Source: Methanovulcanius yangii | GTDB lineage: Archaea > Halobacteriota > Methanomicrobia > Methanomicrobiales > Methanomicrobiaceae | NCBI RefSeq assembly: GCF_018687785.1 | Contig: NZ_LTBL01000001.1 | Location: 1,107,780-1,171,779 of the forward strand | Direction: 5' to 3' | DNA: 64,000 nucleotides | Part shown: positions 1 through 8,840 of the stretch, piece by piece | How the letters are laid out: each line of letters begins with the position of its first letter | How positions within the stretch are numbered: the first letter of the stretch is position 1 | Notes under the pieces: model-generated | Told to the model about the DNA's origin: nothing | Databases searched by the model: none | The model's input: only the letters and a program-made list of their open reading frames with translations | Position numbers and translations under genes: made by a program

Positions 1-244
1 TTAATTCTTCAACACATTTTACTTTATAAAGCTCTTTCAGATCATGCAGATTGATTATAACCCCTTCAATAACCACAATGTAGTCTTCATTTTCAAAAAG
101 ACATTTATCCTGCAAAAATTTATCAATCGTTCTTCTTTCAATATACAATTTATTTGAATCAATAGTATCAATAATCAAATCTTGATTATAACTGCTTCCA
201 AAGCCATTTTCTTTATTTCCATATACCCCTAAAAATCCCGGCAT
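1..244 (-). CDS. Asparagine-synthase-like protein, 5' part only
   Basis: The gene runs off the left edge of the window, so only about 81 N-terminal residues are visible. They start MPGFLGVYGN and resemble the N-terminal class II glutamine amidotransferase (Ntn) domain of AsnB-type proteins, which normally begin M-C-G-I. Here residue 2 is Pro instead of the Cys nucleophile, so glutamine hydrolysis would not be expected. Such homologues occur in polysaccharide and peptide-modification clusters. It is the most distal visible gene of the AT-rich minus-strand glycan block, downstream of rfbB. The substrate cannot be told from this fragment, and the synthetase domain is not visible. Confidence 0.6.
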   Translation of the reverse strand, partial: MPGFLGVYGNKENGFGSSYNQDLIIDTIDSNKLYIERRTIDKFLQDKCLFENEDYIVVIEGVIINLHDLKELYKVKCVEEL

Positions 245-341
245 AATAATGATTCAGATTCATCTGCCATAATGAATTTGTTTCTCTGTTATGAGATCAT
301 TACATATTTACCATATAATATATGTGGCACCCAATAATCAT

Positions 342-1358
342 TCAACACCCCAAAAAGTCTCTGTTTTCAAGGTACCACTCAATTGTCTTTACAATTCCCT
401 CTTCAAAACTAATCATAGGTTCCCAATTAAATTCTTTGGATAACTTGGATGAATCGATGCCGTACCTTCGATCATGCCCTTTGCGGTCATCGACATATTT
501 AATGAGAGAATCATTGACGGATTCGTCTGCTTTATTTTTTATGTGCTCAACTACCAAATTGACGATTGAAATATTTGTTCGTTCATTATTTCCACCGACA
601 TTGTAAATATCCCCAATTTTCCCATTTTTAATAACTACATCTATCGCTCTGCAATGATCTTCAACATATAGCCAATCCCTGATATTTTTACCATCCCCAT
701 AAACTGGGATATCCTTTTTTAGAAGGCAATTTTTGATAATTAGAGGTATCAATTTTTCAGGATATTGAAACGGACCATAATTATTTGAACATCGGGTAAT
801 ATTTATTGGCAATCCATGGGTATCAAAATATGATTTTACAAGAAAATCTGCTCCTGCTTTTGAAGCCGAATATGGACTGTGAGGATCTAGTGGGGTTCCC
901 TCTGTAAATAGTCCTTCATCACCAAGACTACCATAAACTTCATCTGTAGAAACCTGAAGAAATTTCACTCCAGGCTTATAGTTCCCTTCATATTCCCATG
1001 AATTCCTTGCGGCATCTAAAAGGATTTGTGTGCCAAGAACATTTGTTCTCACAAAATCTTCTGCACTTTCAATCGAACGATCGACATGGCTTTCTGCAGC
1101 AAAATTCACAACGTAATCAATTTTATTTTCCGTAAATATTTTGTTGACTAAATTCGCATCACAGATATCTCCCTGTATGAATGAATAATTTTTACAATCT
1201 TCAACTTCACGTAAATTGGAAAGATTTCCAGCGTAGGTTAATTTATCGAGGTTTATAACATCGATTTTTTTCCCATATTTCGTAATAATATGGATAATGT
1301 AGTTTGAGCCAATAAATCCGGCGCCACCGGTGATTAGGTATCTTTTAGTCATGTTCAC
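342..1358 (-). CDS. rfbB: dTDP-glucose 4,6-dehydratase
   Basis: This short-chain dehydrogenase (338 aa, normal length) converts dTDP-glucose to dTDP-4-keto-6-deoxyglucose. The NAD-binding GGAGFIG motif is at residues 11-17. The Thr-Asp-Glu catalytic group sits in STDEVYG (137-143) and the YxxxK pair is Y163/K167. It lies 2 bp downstream of rfbA and follows the WecE, WecF and formyltransferase-fold genes, so its product is expected to feed WecE. ATG at 1358 is used; the second ATG (MTKRY) two codons later is also possible. The gene is AT-rich like its neighbours. Confidence 0.95.
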   Translation of the reverse strand: MNMTKRYLITGGAGFIGSNYIIHIITKYGKKIDVINLDKLTYAGNLSNLREVEDCKNYSFIQGDICDANLVNKIFTENKIDYVVNFAAESHVDRSIESAEDFVRTNVLGTQILLDAARNSWEYEGNYKPGVKFLQVSTDEVYGSLGDEGLFTEGTPLDPHSPYSASKAGADFLVKSYFDTHGLPINITRCSNNYGPFQYPEKLIPLIIKNCLLKKDIPVYGDGKNIRDWLYVEDHCRAIDVVIKNGKIGDIYNVGGNNERTNISIVNLVVEHIKNKADESVNDSLIKYVDDRKGHDRRYGIDSSKLSKEFNWEPMISFEEGIVKTIEWYLENRDFLGC

Positions 1359-1360
1359 AA

Positions 1361-2236
1361 CTAGTCACAATTAGAATCTAATAATGATAATATGTATTGG
1401 CCATAGTCAGTCATATATAAATCATCCCCAAGAGCCCGAAGCTCATCGCCATTTATGAATCCTTGTCTCCAAGCAATTTCTTCAATACATGCGATATAGA
1501 GACCCTGACGTTGTTGAACTGCTTCAACGTATGAACTAGCAAGGAGCATGCCTTGAGGAGTCCCGGTATCTAGCCATGCCATACCTCTTCCCAAGAGAAT
1601 TACGTCTAATTCACCTTTTTTTAAGTACTCTTCATTGACAGACGTAATCTCAATTTCACCACGAGATGAAGGCCGAATATTTTTTGCAATCTCAACGACC
1701 TGATTATCATAAAAATATAGACCAGGAATTGCAAACTTGGACTTGGGGTTATTTGGTTTTTCTTCAACTGAGAGGACCCTTCCATTTTCATTAAACTCAA
1801 CTATTCCAAATTCACTGGGATTCGAAACCTGATACCCAAATATGGTTGCACCCTCTTTTTTTGTCCTTGCTTTCTCAAGAATGGAAGAGAATCCCTGCCC
1901 ATAAAATACATTATCCCCAAGTATGAGGCAGACATTGTCATCTCCTATGAAATCCTCACCAAGGATAAAAGCTTCTGCAAGCCCCCTTGGTCGATTTTGC
2001 ACTAGATATGAAAAATTAACTCCTAGGCGGGAACCATCACCAAGCAATCTCTTATATGAATTAATATCATCAGGTGTTGAAATGATTAAAATATCCTTAA
2101 TTCCCGCAAGTAAAAGAACCGATAATGGATAATATACTAAAGGTTTGTCATAGATGGGAAGTAACTGCTTGGATACTGATATTGTCATTGGGTAGAGACG
2201 GGTGCCTTTACCCCCAGCCAATATGATACCTTTCAT
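1361..2236 (-). CDS. rfbA: Glucose-1-phosphate thymidylyltransferase
   Basis: It makes dTDP-glucose from dTTP and glucose-1-phosphate, the first step toward dTDP-deoxysugars. The 291-aa length is typical of the short RfbA/RffH form. The nucleotide-binding signature GGKGTRLYP is at residues 8-16, and the family segments around [13 protein letters not shown] and WLDTGTP are present. It is the first committed enzyme of the dTDP-4-amino-4,6-dideoxyhexose branch and is followed immediately by rfbB. The low GC matches the rest of the block. Confidence 0.95.
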   Translation of the reverse strand: MKGIILAGGKGTRLYPMTISVSKQLLPIYDKPLVYYPLSVLLLAGIKDILIISTPDDINSYKRLLGDGSRLGVNFSYLVQNRPRGLAEAFILGEDFIGDDNVCLILGDNVFYGQGFSSILEKARTKKEGATIFGYQVSNPSEFGIVEFNENGRVLSVEEKPNNPKSKFAIPGLYFYDNQVVEIAKNIRPSSRGEIEITSVNEEYLKKGELDVILLGRGMAWLDTGTPQGMLLASSYVEAVQQRQGLYIACIEEIAWRQGFINGDELRALGDDLYMTDYGQYILSLLDSNCD

Positions 2237-2267
2237 GAAATTAAATTAAGGTGCAATTCATGATTAT

Positions 2268-3188
2268 TCATTTCGATTCAAACCGTTGCCTTACCTTTCT
2301 TATTGGAAGAGCATCGGATCCATCATTATATGATGCTGATGTCACCTTCAGAAGACCTTGTCCACAAATTATTATTGGAAACCCATCTTCGATTTGCCAA
2401 ATTTTTCCGCTGTCTCTAACTTCGAAGAATAAATCATAATTTAAAACCTCGCATCTCCAGATACGAATCAGTTTACCGGAAAGGAATGAATAAGCACCTG
2501 AATAAGGTAAACCTGAGGCACGGATCAAATTTCGAATCGTATTAGCAGACCCATTCCAATCGATTAAATTATCTTCAGGGTTTCTCCAAATACCATAAGT
2601 TGCATGATCGTTATCTTGTGGGATAGGTGCCAATTTACTCTTCTCAACCAATGACAAAAACTCAAAAAAGGCTTCGATATATATTTCGGACATTATATCG
2701 ATTAAATCAGAAATATATGAAGAATTATCAATTTTCATCTCTTTTTGAAGTAAAATATCACCTGCATCCACTTTTTCCGCTGCATATAATACTGTGAGAC
2801 CTGTTTTAGAATCTCCCCTAATTATTGCATTCGCAAGTGGACTAAATCCTCGATATTTTGGCAATAAACTATCATGGAATATTACAATTTTATCTGGTAG
2901 AAAATTGTTTAAACTCATTGGTATAAGATATTGCCACCCAATTGCAATTATTCCTGAAATCTCTCTTGTTTCAATGATATCATCCAAATTCTGCTTTGTT
3001 TCGTGCCAATCCAAATAATCAATATTATTTTTTTCACATAATTCTTGAATTTTAAACCCATAATCTACTTCTTCAAATCGTTGTGTATATGAAATTACGG
3101 AACCAATAATTTCGTTTTTTTTCTGTGAAATTATTGAATCAAGAATAGAATATCCTTTTTTTGTATTAAGACATAGTAATAATTTCAT
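2268..3188 (-). CDS. Formyltransferase-fold protein, probable sugar N-formyltransferase
   Basis: The 306-aa protein has the methionyl-tRNA-formyltransferase fold: HDSLLPKYRG at residues 105-114 and DAGDIL at 141-146, followed by a C-terminal domain. Its place between wecE and rfbA suggests that it formylates the 4-amino group of a dTDP-4-amino-4,6-dideoxyhexose, as VioF/WbtJ-type enzymes do. His105 and Asp141 of the Asn-His-Asp catalytic triad are present, but the Asn position two residues before the His is Ile103. Activity is therefore uncertain: it may be a variant transferase or may use another acyl donor. A housekeeping Fmt role is unlikely, since archaea do not formylate initiator tRNA. 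Confidence 0.72.
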   Translation of the reverse strand: MKLLLCLNTKKGYSILDSIISQKKNEIIGSVISYTQRFEEVDYGFKIQELCEKNNIDYLDWHETKQNLDDIIETREISGIIAIGWQYLIPMSLNNFLPDKIVIFHDSLLPKYRGFSPLANAIIRGDSKTGLTVLYAAEKVDAGDILLQKEMKIDNSSYISDLIDIMSEIYIEAFFEFLSLVEKSKLAPIPQDNDHATYGIWRNPEDNLIDWNGSANTIRNLIRASGLPYSGAYSFLSGKLIRIWRCEVLNYDLFFEVRDSGKIWQIEDGFPIIICGQGLLKVTSASYNDGSDALPIRKVRQRFESK

Positions 3189-3209
3189 AATTCCCTCTAT
3201 CTTATATAT

Positions 3210-4340
3210 TCAATATTTCAAAAATTGTATTATTAAATCGATAATTTTTATTAATTCTTTATCATCCAAATCCACGAAAATTGGTAACCTCAAAATATTA
3301 TTCGCTAATTGTTCTGTTACTTGTAAATCACCTTTCTTGTACCCCAATTTCCCACCCATCGTCGAGATATGCAGTGGCATGTAATGAAATACTGCTTGAA
3401 TATTATTATTATTTAAGTGATTCAACAATCCATTTCTGATTTCCTCGGAGGGAAGTATAAGATAATATATATGTGCATTGTGTGTGCAGCCATTAGGTAC
3501 ATGTGGCCGAATAACTAATCCGTCATCCTCCAGTTCTTTGAAGGCTTCATTGTAAATGTCCCAAATATTAAGGCGTTTACTCATTATTTCTTCAAATCTT
3601 TCCATTTGAGCAGTAAGTAATGCTGCTAACAGATCCGATGGTAAATATGATGATCCTATATCATGCCAGGTATATTTGTCTACTAGCCCTTGAATAAACT
3701 GGCTCCTGTTTGTCCCTTTCTCTCTGAGAATTTCTGCCCTCTCAAGATAGCGGGGGTCATTTATGACAAGGCCTCCTCCTTCACCCATGCAGTAATTTTT
3801 TGTTTCATGAAAGCTGTAGCAGCCCATATCTCCTAAAGTGCCAGCATATTTTCCATGGTAAGTGGAACCCACCGCCTGGGCTGCATCCTCAATAACAAAA
3901 ATATCATGCTCTGCTGCAGTTGCATTAATTGAATCCATCTCGCATGGTACACCCGCATAATGGACCGGACATATTGCCTTCGTTTTAGGTGTAATATGCT
4001 CCTCAATCGTTGTTGAATCCATATTTAAGGTTAAAGGATCAATATCAACAAATACTGGTCTTGCACCCCTTAACATAAAGGCATTTGCTGTGGATACAAA
4101 AGTATAGGAGGGCATTATAACCTCGTCACCTTTTCGAATATCGATTAAAAATGCACTTAATTCGAGAGCATGTGTACAGGAAGTGGTAAGAAGAAAATTA
4201 TTGATATTGAATTTCTTTTTGAAAATTTCAGTTACCCTTTTAGTATATTCACCATCACCACTGATTCTCTTATTCTTGAGGCAATCTACAACATACTCAA
4301 TTTCTAGAGAGGTAATACTCGGTGAACTATATGGTATCAT
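3210..4340 (-). CDS. wecE: dTDP-4-amino-4,6-dideoxygalactose transaminase
   Basis: This PLP-dependent DegT-family aminotransferase is expected to convert dTDP-4-keto-6-deoxyglucose to dTDP-4-amino-4,6-dideoxygalactose (dTDP-Fuc4N). At 376 aa it has the same length as E. coli WecE/RffA, and several long segments look nearly identical from memory: GDEVIMPSYTFVSTANAF (71-88), SFHETKN with PLP lysine K181, and REKGTNRSQF. It overlaps the upstream wecF-like gene by 4 bp, so the two are probably translationally coupled. The close WecE match favours the galacto (Fuc4N) over the gluco (Qui4N) product. Confidence 0.9.
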   Translation of the reverse strand: MIPYSSPSITSLEIEYVVDCLKNKRISGDGEYTKRVTEIFKKKFNINNFLLTTSCTHALELSAFLIDIRKGDEVIMPSYTFVSTANAFMLRGARPVFVDIDPLTLNMDSTTIEEHITPKTKAICPVHYAGVPCEMDSINATAAEHDIFVIEDAAQAVGSTYHGKYAGTLGDMGCYSFHETKNYCMGEGGGLVINDPRYLERAEILREKGTNRSQFIQGLVDKYTWHDIGSSYLPSDLLAALLTAQMERFEEIMSKRLNIWDIYNEAFKELEDDGLVIRPHVPNGCTHNAHIYYLILPSEEIRNGLLNHLNNNNIQAVFHYMPLHISTMGGKLGYKKGDLQVTEQLANNILRLPIFVDLDDKELIKIIDLIIQFLKY

Positions 4341-5461
4341 GATAGCTGATTATTATTTGATGGCAAACTAAATACCTTATCCCATTGAAATTTTAAATTC
4401 TGATTACTTAGAAATACTTGAGTTTTATGTCTATTTTCTGATGCTATTGAAGAATCAAATTCATAAAATTCTTTAAAGGAATTATTTTCAATTTCATCAA
4501 TAGAGTAGACCTTCAAATCATTTTCTTTTATTAATATTTCAAATATGCAACTATCAGCATTAGCGTATATTTTAGCACCGGATAGAATTAAAGAATATAT
4601 TGTACCCATTGCCTGTTGGCGATTGTGATTGAAAATTCCAATGTCAATCTCGGATAAGATTTGACCATAACTTTCTCGGTCAATATAATCATTTAGAGCG
4701 ATAGCCTTATCTCCAAAAATTTCTTTTGCGAATGTTTCAACGTACTTACCATATTCTTGATCGCCATAAGACAGAGGGATAAATATTTTAATATTTTCCT
4801 CATTAAATTTCTTTAAATACATTAGTGCATCAATATGACGATTGGATTTTGTGGCGGAGTTGCCCAATAAAATATGTATTGCGTCTTTCGTATCCTTATT
4901 TTCATACGAAAGTTCATTCTGAACCCCTAAATAAGGATAATATGCCTGAAAATTAATTGCTGCACTATGATACCATTTTCTACACAATTGAAAGTCACAG
5001 TTATTACTGACAATACAATAAAACGATGGGATAATCCTCTTTCTGAGTACCTCCATCATATAATTAGTTAAAGATTTATTTTTCTCTCGATATGCATATA
5101 AATCTCCACCCCAAACAATCCATACCGATTTCTTTAAAATTTCATTCTTAAACGAAAGAAGAAATGTTAAACTAAAAGGAATGAAGATTGAATGGAAAAT
5201 AATTAAATCGTAACCATTACATTTCTCAAGGAATTTATACGCCTGCAAAAAATTGTAAAATTTTATTCTAACAAAATCCAGATGAATCCCTTTGGTGATG
5301 TCAGGAACAGAAAATCTATCGTGGATAGATTGCAGTGACTGATTCAGACATATGAAATGATGGTTGTTTCCATCGTAATTTTTCCTAATAAAATCTATTT
5401 GCCCCTCAAGTGGTCTAAATCCCAAAACACTGAAAATATGCAATATTTTTTTCATGTCCAA
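4337..5461 (-). CDS. WecF-like dTDP-Fuc4N-sugar transferase (GT56-like)
   Basis: A 374-aa glycosyltransferase resembling enterobacterial WecF/RffT, which transfers 4-acetamido-fucose in enterobacterial common antigen synthesis. Matching blocks are WIVWGGDLYA (about residue 115), ILLGNSATKSNRHIDAL (about 195-211) and FNHNRQQAMGTI (about 280). It is the first gene of the wecF-wecE-formyltransferase-rfbA-rfbB run and overlaps wecE by 4 bp. Context and similarity suggest that it uses the N-acylated dTDP-Fuc4N made by its neighbours. The acceptor, presumably lipid-linked, is unknown. Confidence 0.78.
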   Translation of the reverse strand: MDMKKILHIFSVLGFRPLEGQIDFIRKNYDGNNHHFICLNQSLQSIHDRFSVPDITKGIHLDFVRIKFYNFLQAYKFLEKCNGYDLIIFHSIFIPFSLTFLLSFKNEILKKSVWIVWGGDLYAYREKNKSLTNYMMEVLRKRIIPSFYCIVSNNCDFQLCRKWYHSAAINFQAYYPYLGVQNELSYENKDTKDAIHILLGNSATKSNRHIDALMYLKKFNEENIKIFIPLSYGDQEYGKYVETFAKEIFGDKAIALNDYIDRESYGQILSEIDIGIFNHNRQQAMGTIYSLILSGAKIYANADSCIFEILIKENDLKVYSIDEIENNSFKEFYEFDSSIASENRHKTQVFLSNQNLKFQWDKVFSLPSNNNQLS

Positions 5462-5731
5462 TCATTTCTCTATTCAATCAAAGAATTAAATATTTATTTA
5501 TCATTTCATGAGGATCGTGTTTGTTCTCATATAATTTTACGAACAAGAAATTTAATTATAATCTGAAATTTTAAAAGGATGATGGAAAAATTACCGAATA
5601 ACAACAATATAATTACGAATACACAATATTACCGCAATCCTAGATTTGCCTCATTGCCTAAATTGAATCCTAGATAAGTCCATACAAAATATACAAAATT
5701 TTAATCGCCAAATTGCCTACATTTTAATCGT
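5462..5731. other. AT-rich spacer
   Basis: There is no convincing gene in these 270 bases. The spacer separates the ATP-grasp gene from the wecF-led run and is strongly AT-rich on both strands. It is a likely site for a promoter of the wecF-wecE group, but no single TATA box can be chosen among many candidates. Confidence 0.5.
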
Positions 5732-6883
5732 TTATTCCACAATTTTTTTTAATTTCCAAAGACAGCCAAATAAAATTGAACAGGCGGATATTAATAGTTC
5801 TATAAAAAAAAAGCAAAAAGTATCTGTTCTGAACCACACATCCCTGAATTTTATTTTATCTTCAACATAGCAATATTTTTGAAATTCTGAACTTGTTATT
5901 AACTTAATTTTTAAACCATCTAAATATCCTGCCAACCAAATATATCCTATACGAGCCTCGGGGGGCGTATTGATTCGATTACCAAACCCGAGTAAAATTG
6001 CAGGAAAATTCGCCCCATTATCAATAGATAATTGCAAAGGCCCCCAGAATCTTGGATTTGCTTCGATAGCATAATACTTTTGTGAACTCAAATCTTTTTT
6101 AAGTTCAACCATCACTACACCATCCCACCCAATTTCTTTAAACATGGTATCGATTTTTATTACGATATCAGGTGGCAATTCATATGGGGCAGATTTAATC
6201 ACAGACTTCCCATTTGGTTGTTGATGGAGGTTAATTTGAGTGAAGCTCAACTGATTATGACCTTCTTTGTAACATGTACAATAATATATACTTGGTCCAG
6301 AAATATATTCTTGGGTAAAATGTAAGTCAAGATCCAGATCCATCCGATTTAAATCAGACAATGATTTCTCATTTTCAATCAATTTAGGGCTCTGAAGCAC
6401 CGATGAGCTGCTAATCAGCTTTTTTGGTTTAATTACAAATTTTTGTAGAAATTTTGTTTTATCATACAATCCATTTTTTGGAACATCGATTGAAAATTTT
6501 CGACACAGATTTACAAAACTTTCCTTATCTGAAATTAATTCGTAAGTGTTTACATCAACAGTGGGCACTGTAATGCCACATTTAGTAAGATGGTCTTTTT
6601 CAGCGATTGCCCACCTCAATTGCTGTTCGCCATAGGGGAGTAGCGTATAGTCGCCGAGTTCATTCTTCATTGATATTAATGAGGATATAAAAGCATCTTT
6701 TGAGGTCTTGTCATAATATAACGGGGTATGATGAATATAACTCCAAAATGCAATTTTATTCAATAACGAATTACTACTAAAGGAAATGAATAAATTTAAA
6801 TCATAGCCATCCAAGGCTCGGATGGTTGCAATCGCCGCCCGTATATTGGCATCTGCCATTATCACTACATTTCTCATTAGCAA
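5732..6883 (-). CDS. ATP-grasp ligase with C-terminal membrane segment
   Basis: The 383-aa protein has an ATP-grasp core. A pre-ATP-grasp domain (about 1-110) is followed by the ATP-binding lysine region (VIKPKK, near residue 150) and the metal-binding YAIEANPRFWGP motif (near 272-283). A hydrophobic stretch near the C terminus (FCFFFIELLISACSILFGC) is probably a membrane anchor. ATP-grasp enzymes join a carboxylate to an amine, thiol or similar nucleophile. Within a glycan locus this could mean amide-linking an amino acid to a sugar acid or amino sugar, but the substrate is not evident. Confidence 0.7.
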   Translation of the reverse strand: MLMRNVVIMADANIRAAIATIRALDGYDLNLFISFSSNSLLNKIAFWSYIHHTPLYYDKTSKDAFISSLISMKNELGDYTLLPYGEQQLRWAIAEKDHLTKCGITVPTVDVNTYELISDKESFVNLCRKFSIDVPKNGLYDKTKFLQKFVIKPKKLISSSSVLQSPKLIENEKSLSDLNRMDLDLDLHFTQEYISGPSIYYCTCYKEGHNQLSFTQINLHQQPNGKSVIKSAPYELPPDIVIKIDTMFKEIGWDGVVMVELKKDLSSQKYYAIEANPRFWGPLQLSIDNGANFPAILLGFGNRINTPPEARIGYIWLAGYLDGLKIKLITSSEFQKYCYVEDKIKFRDVWFRTDTFCFFFIELLISACSILFGCLWKLKKIVE

Positions 6884-6899
6884 TCACACAAAGCTATAT

Positions 6900-7721
6900 T
6901 TATGATTTGCAAATAAATAATGGTCTTTCCATGAATCTATAATCCAAGTTTGCATTAAAAAATTTATTCTTAAAAATAATACCATACTTTGTCCAAAAAC
7001 TAATTAATGGATGGACATTCTTAGAATCATTAGATATTTCATAATCAACATAATTCGGCGATTGATGATTTGTTACAACCCCACAATATTCAATATTCCA
7101 TCCTGCGTCACGTAAGAGATCAATTGTGAAATCTAAAATATCATCATCATCACAGAATTTCCCCTCATGCCCTAACCAAGTGTATCCGGTTTGGAAAATA
7201 AGGTACTCCGTAATATTTCGCAATTCTGTAAGATATTGAACCGCATAATCACGCCAATCATCAACACTACGAACAAAATTTGAATCAAAATCTTCCCCTG
7301 CATGCTGGAGAACATTAAAAAAAAGCACAATATCATATCTTTTTAGATTTTTAATATCTTTAAGGGAAACACCTTGATTTACGTTATTAAAAGAATTATC
7401 GTCCAGCCCTAGTATACGTTTACATGTGTCGATAGCAATTGAATGATCGATAAATGGTTCGTAGGTAGTAAGGTTTCCCTGCATCTCGGTAGCCAATCTA
7501 AAAGAAAAATAACCAATATTTGCCCCAATATCCAATATTCTCTTATTTTTAAAATTTATTTTTTTTGAGAACCATTCATATCTCTCATTATCGAGTCTTC
7601 GTGAATGGCTAAATCGCGAAAGGGTTGGCTCAATATTTATTAGGGCCGGAGGTAACATTTGGTAATGCCCATGTTTTGATCTTGCATCAAGTAATTTTCG
7701 AATATCTTCCAATTCCTGCAT
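6900..7721 (-). CDS. SAM-dependent methyltransferase
   Basis: The 273-aa class I methyltransferase has the SAM-binding motif ILDIGANIGYFSFRLA near residues 61-76. An acidic post-motif region (TTYEPF) and a later block (DIVLFFNVLQHAGEDF) follow. It starts at 7721, overlapping the stop of the upstream deacetylase by one base (TAATG), so the two are probably coupled. The context suggests methylation of a sugar or linked group in the surface glycan. The target atom cannot be assigned. Confidence 0.75.
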   Translation of the reverse strand: MQELEDIRKLLDARSKHGHYQMLPPALINIEPTLSRFSHSRRLDNERYEWFSKKINFKNKRILDIGANIGYFSFRLATEMQGNLTTYEPFIDHSIAIDTCKRILGLDDNSFNNVNQGVSLKDIKNLKRYDIVLFFNVLQHAGEDFDSNFVRSVDDWRDYAVQYLTELRNITEYLIFQTGYTWLGHEGKFCDDDDILDFTIDLLRDAGWNIEYCGVVTNHQSPNYVDYEISNDSKNVHPLISFWTKYGIIFKNKFFNANLDYRFMERPLFICKS

Positions 7722-8770
7722 TATTTGTTTCTCCCCATTAAATTATATAATACCATTTCACCGCTTGTAATCCACGCATTCTTCTGGTAGCAGTATTCAA
7801 GAATTTTCTCATATGCCTCTTTCTCCAAGGTTCCATCTAGCAACATGGAGTTATGCCATAAAAGACAGAATACGCCAAAACATTCTGAAACTCTATCAAT
7901 AAGGTGCATTACACATTGTAATGCCACGTCGCCGGTAAGCCTCATATAATTAGTAAATAACGTCCCTTCCATGACGACCAAAGGGATCTCAATGATATCA
8001 ATCATTGAATTTGAATTCAGATTGTATGGCTGAAATGGGTGGCACATTCCATTCCTAAAACCGGTACAATCAGCATAACCAAATGTTGTGTCATAAAGGA
8101 ATCCAGCTTTTGCAAGGTGCTCCCAAGTATCGGGTGTTTTAAAATGAAGATAGTGGTTCCGATATCCAATTACATCAGAACCAAGGGCATTCTCCAGCCT
8201 CTTTTTTTCTGAAGAGATGCGTTCGTAGGAATTATATGCTTCATGCCCACCATGAAGTCCCACCTCCCATCCTCTGTCCCTGATATTTCTGATATCATCT
8301 TTTAAATCCATGATATCATATGAATAATCCTGATCTCCTGGTTGTAAGGCAAGGAAATAAAAGCTCGATTTTGCACCGTATTGTTCTTCCAGGTCCATTA
8401 TTTCTTCAAAATTGCACAAGGGCTTCCTTTTATTGAATGTACCTTTTAACGATCGTATGAATCCATTTTTATCTCGACAATATAGAGATTTTGCCAAATG
8501 GAACCCTCTTTGAGGAATACTGCGGTAAACATTGTCGATGTCGTGGGTGAGACAGACTGCGAATTTCTTACCATCGGGATACTCCGGTCTAAATCCCGAA
8601 TCCATTAGGTATTTCGAAACAGTTGGGTCAAAAATATCTCTTGTTTTGCTTAGGTAATAGGGAAAACGATCATACTGATCGCTAAATTCAGGATTATATT
8701 CTTCCTTTCTTGTAAAATGATCCCATAGTTCTGGTTGATCTTTAAGTAATTCGAGATATTCACTTCCCAT
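7721..8770 (-). CDS. Polysaccharide deacetylase family protein (NodB-like)
   Basis: The 349-aa protein carries NodB-type carbohydrate esterase motifs. LTHDIDN (near residue 73) supplies the Thr-His-Asp and metal-binding Asp, GLHGGHEAYNS (near 172) the His pair, and YRNHYLHF (near 200) the next block. Such enzymes remove N- or O-acetyl groups from sugars. No signal peptide is visible, so it probably acts in the cytoplasm on a lipid-linked or nucleotide-linked intermediate. It is the first gene of the AT-rich block, about 70 bp after the GC-rich wecC-like gene. Confidence 0.75.
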   Translation of the reverse strand: MGSEYLELLKDQPELWDHFTRKEEYNPEFSDQYDRFPYYLSKTRDIFDPTVSKYLMDSGFRPEYPDGKKFAVCLTHDIDNVYRSIPQRGFHLAKSLYCRDKNGFIRSLKGTFNKRKPLCNFEEIMDLEEQYGAKSSFYFLALQPGDQDYSYDIMDLKDDIRNIRDRGWEVGLHGGHEAYNSYERISSEKKRLENALGSDVIGYRNHYLHFKTPDTWEHLAKAGFLYDTTFGYADCTGFRNGMCHPFQPYNLNSNSMIDIIEIPLVVMEGTLFTNYMRLTGDVALQCVMHLIDRVSECFGVFCLLWHNSMLLDGTLEKEAYEKILEYCYQKNAWITSGEMVLYNLMGRNK

Positions 8771-8840
8771 GACAGAACCTTATTAATAGTAATTGTGGAG
8801 ATTTCAAAGTAGTACATTCCCTCTAATTGCAATGTGATAT

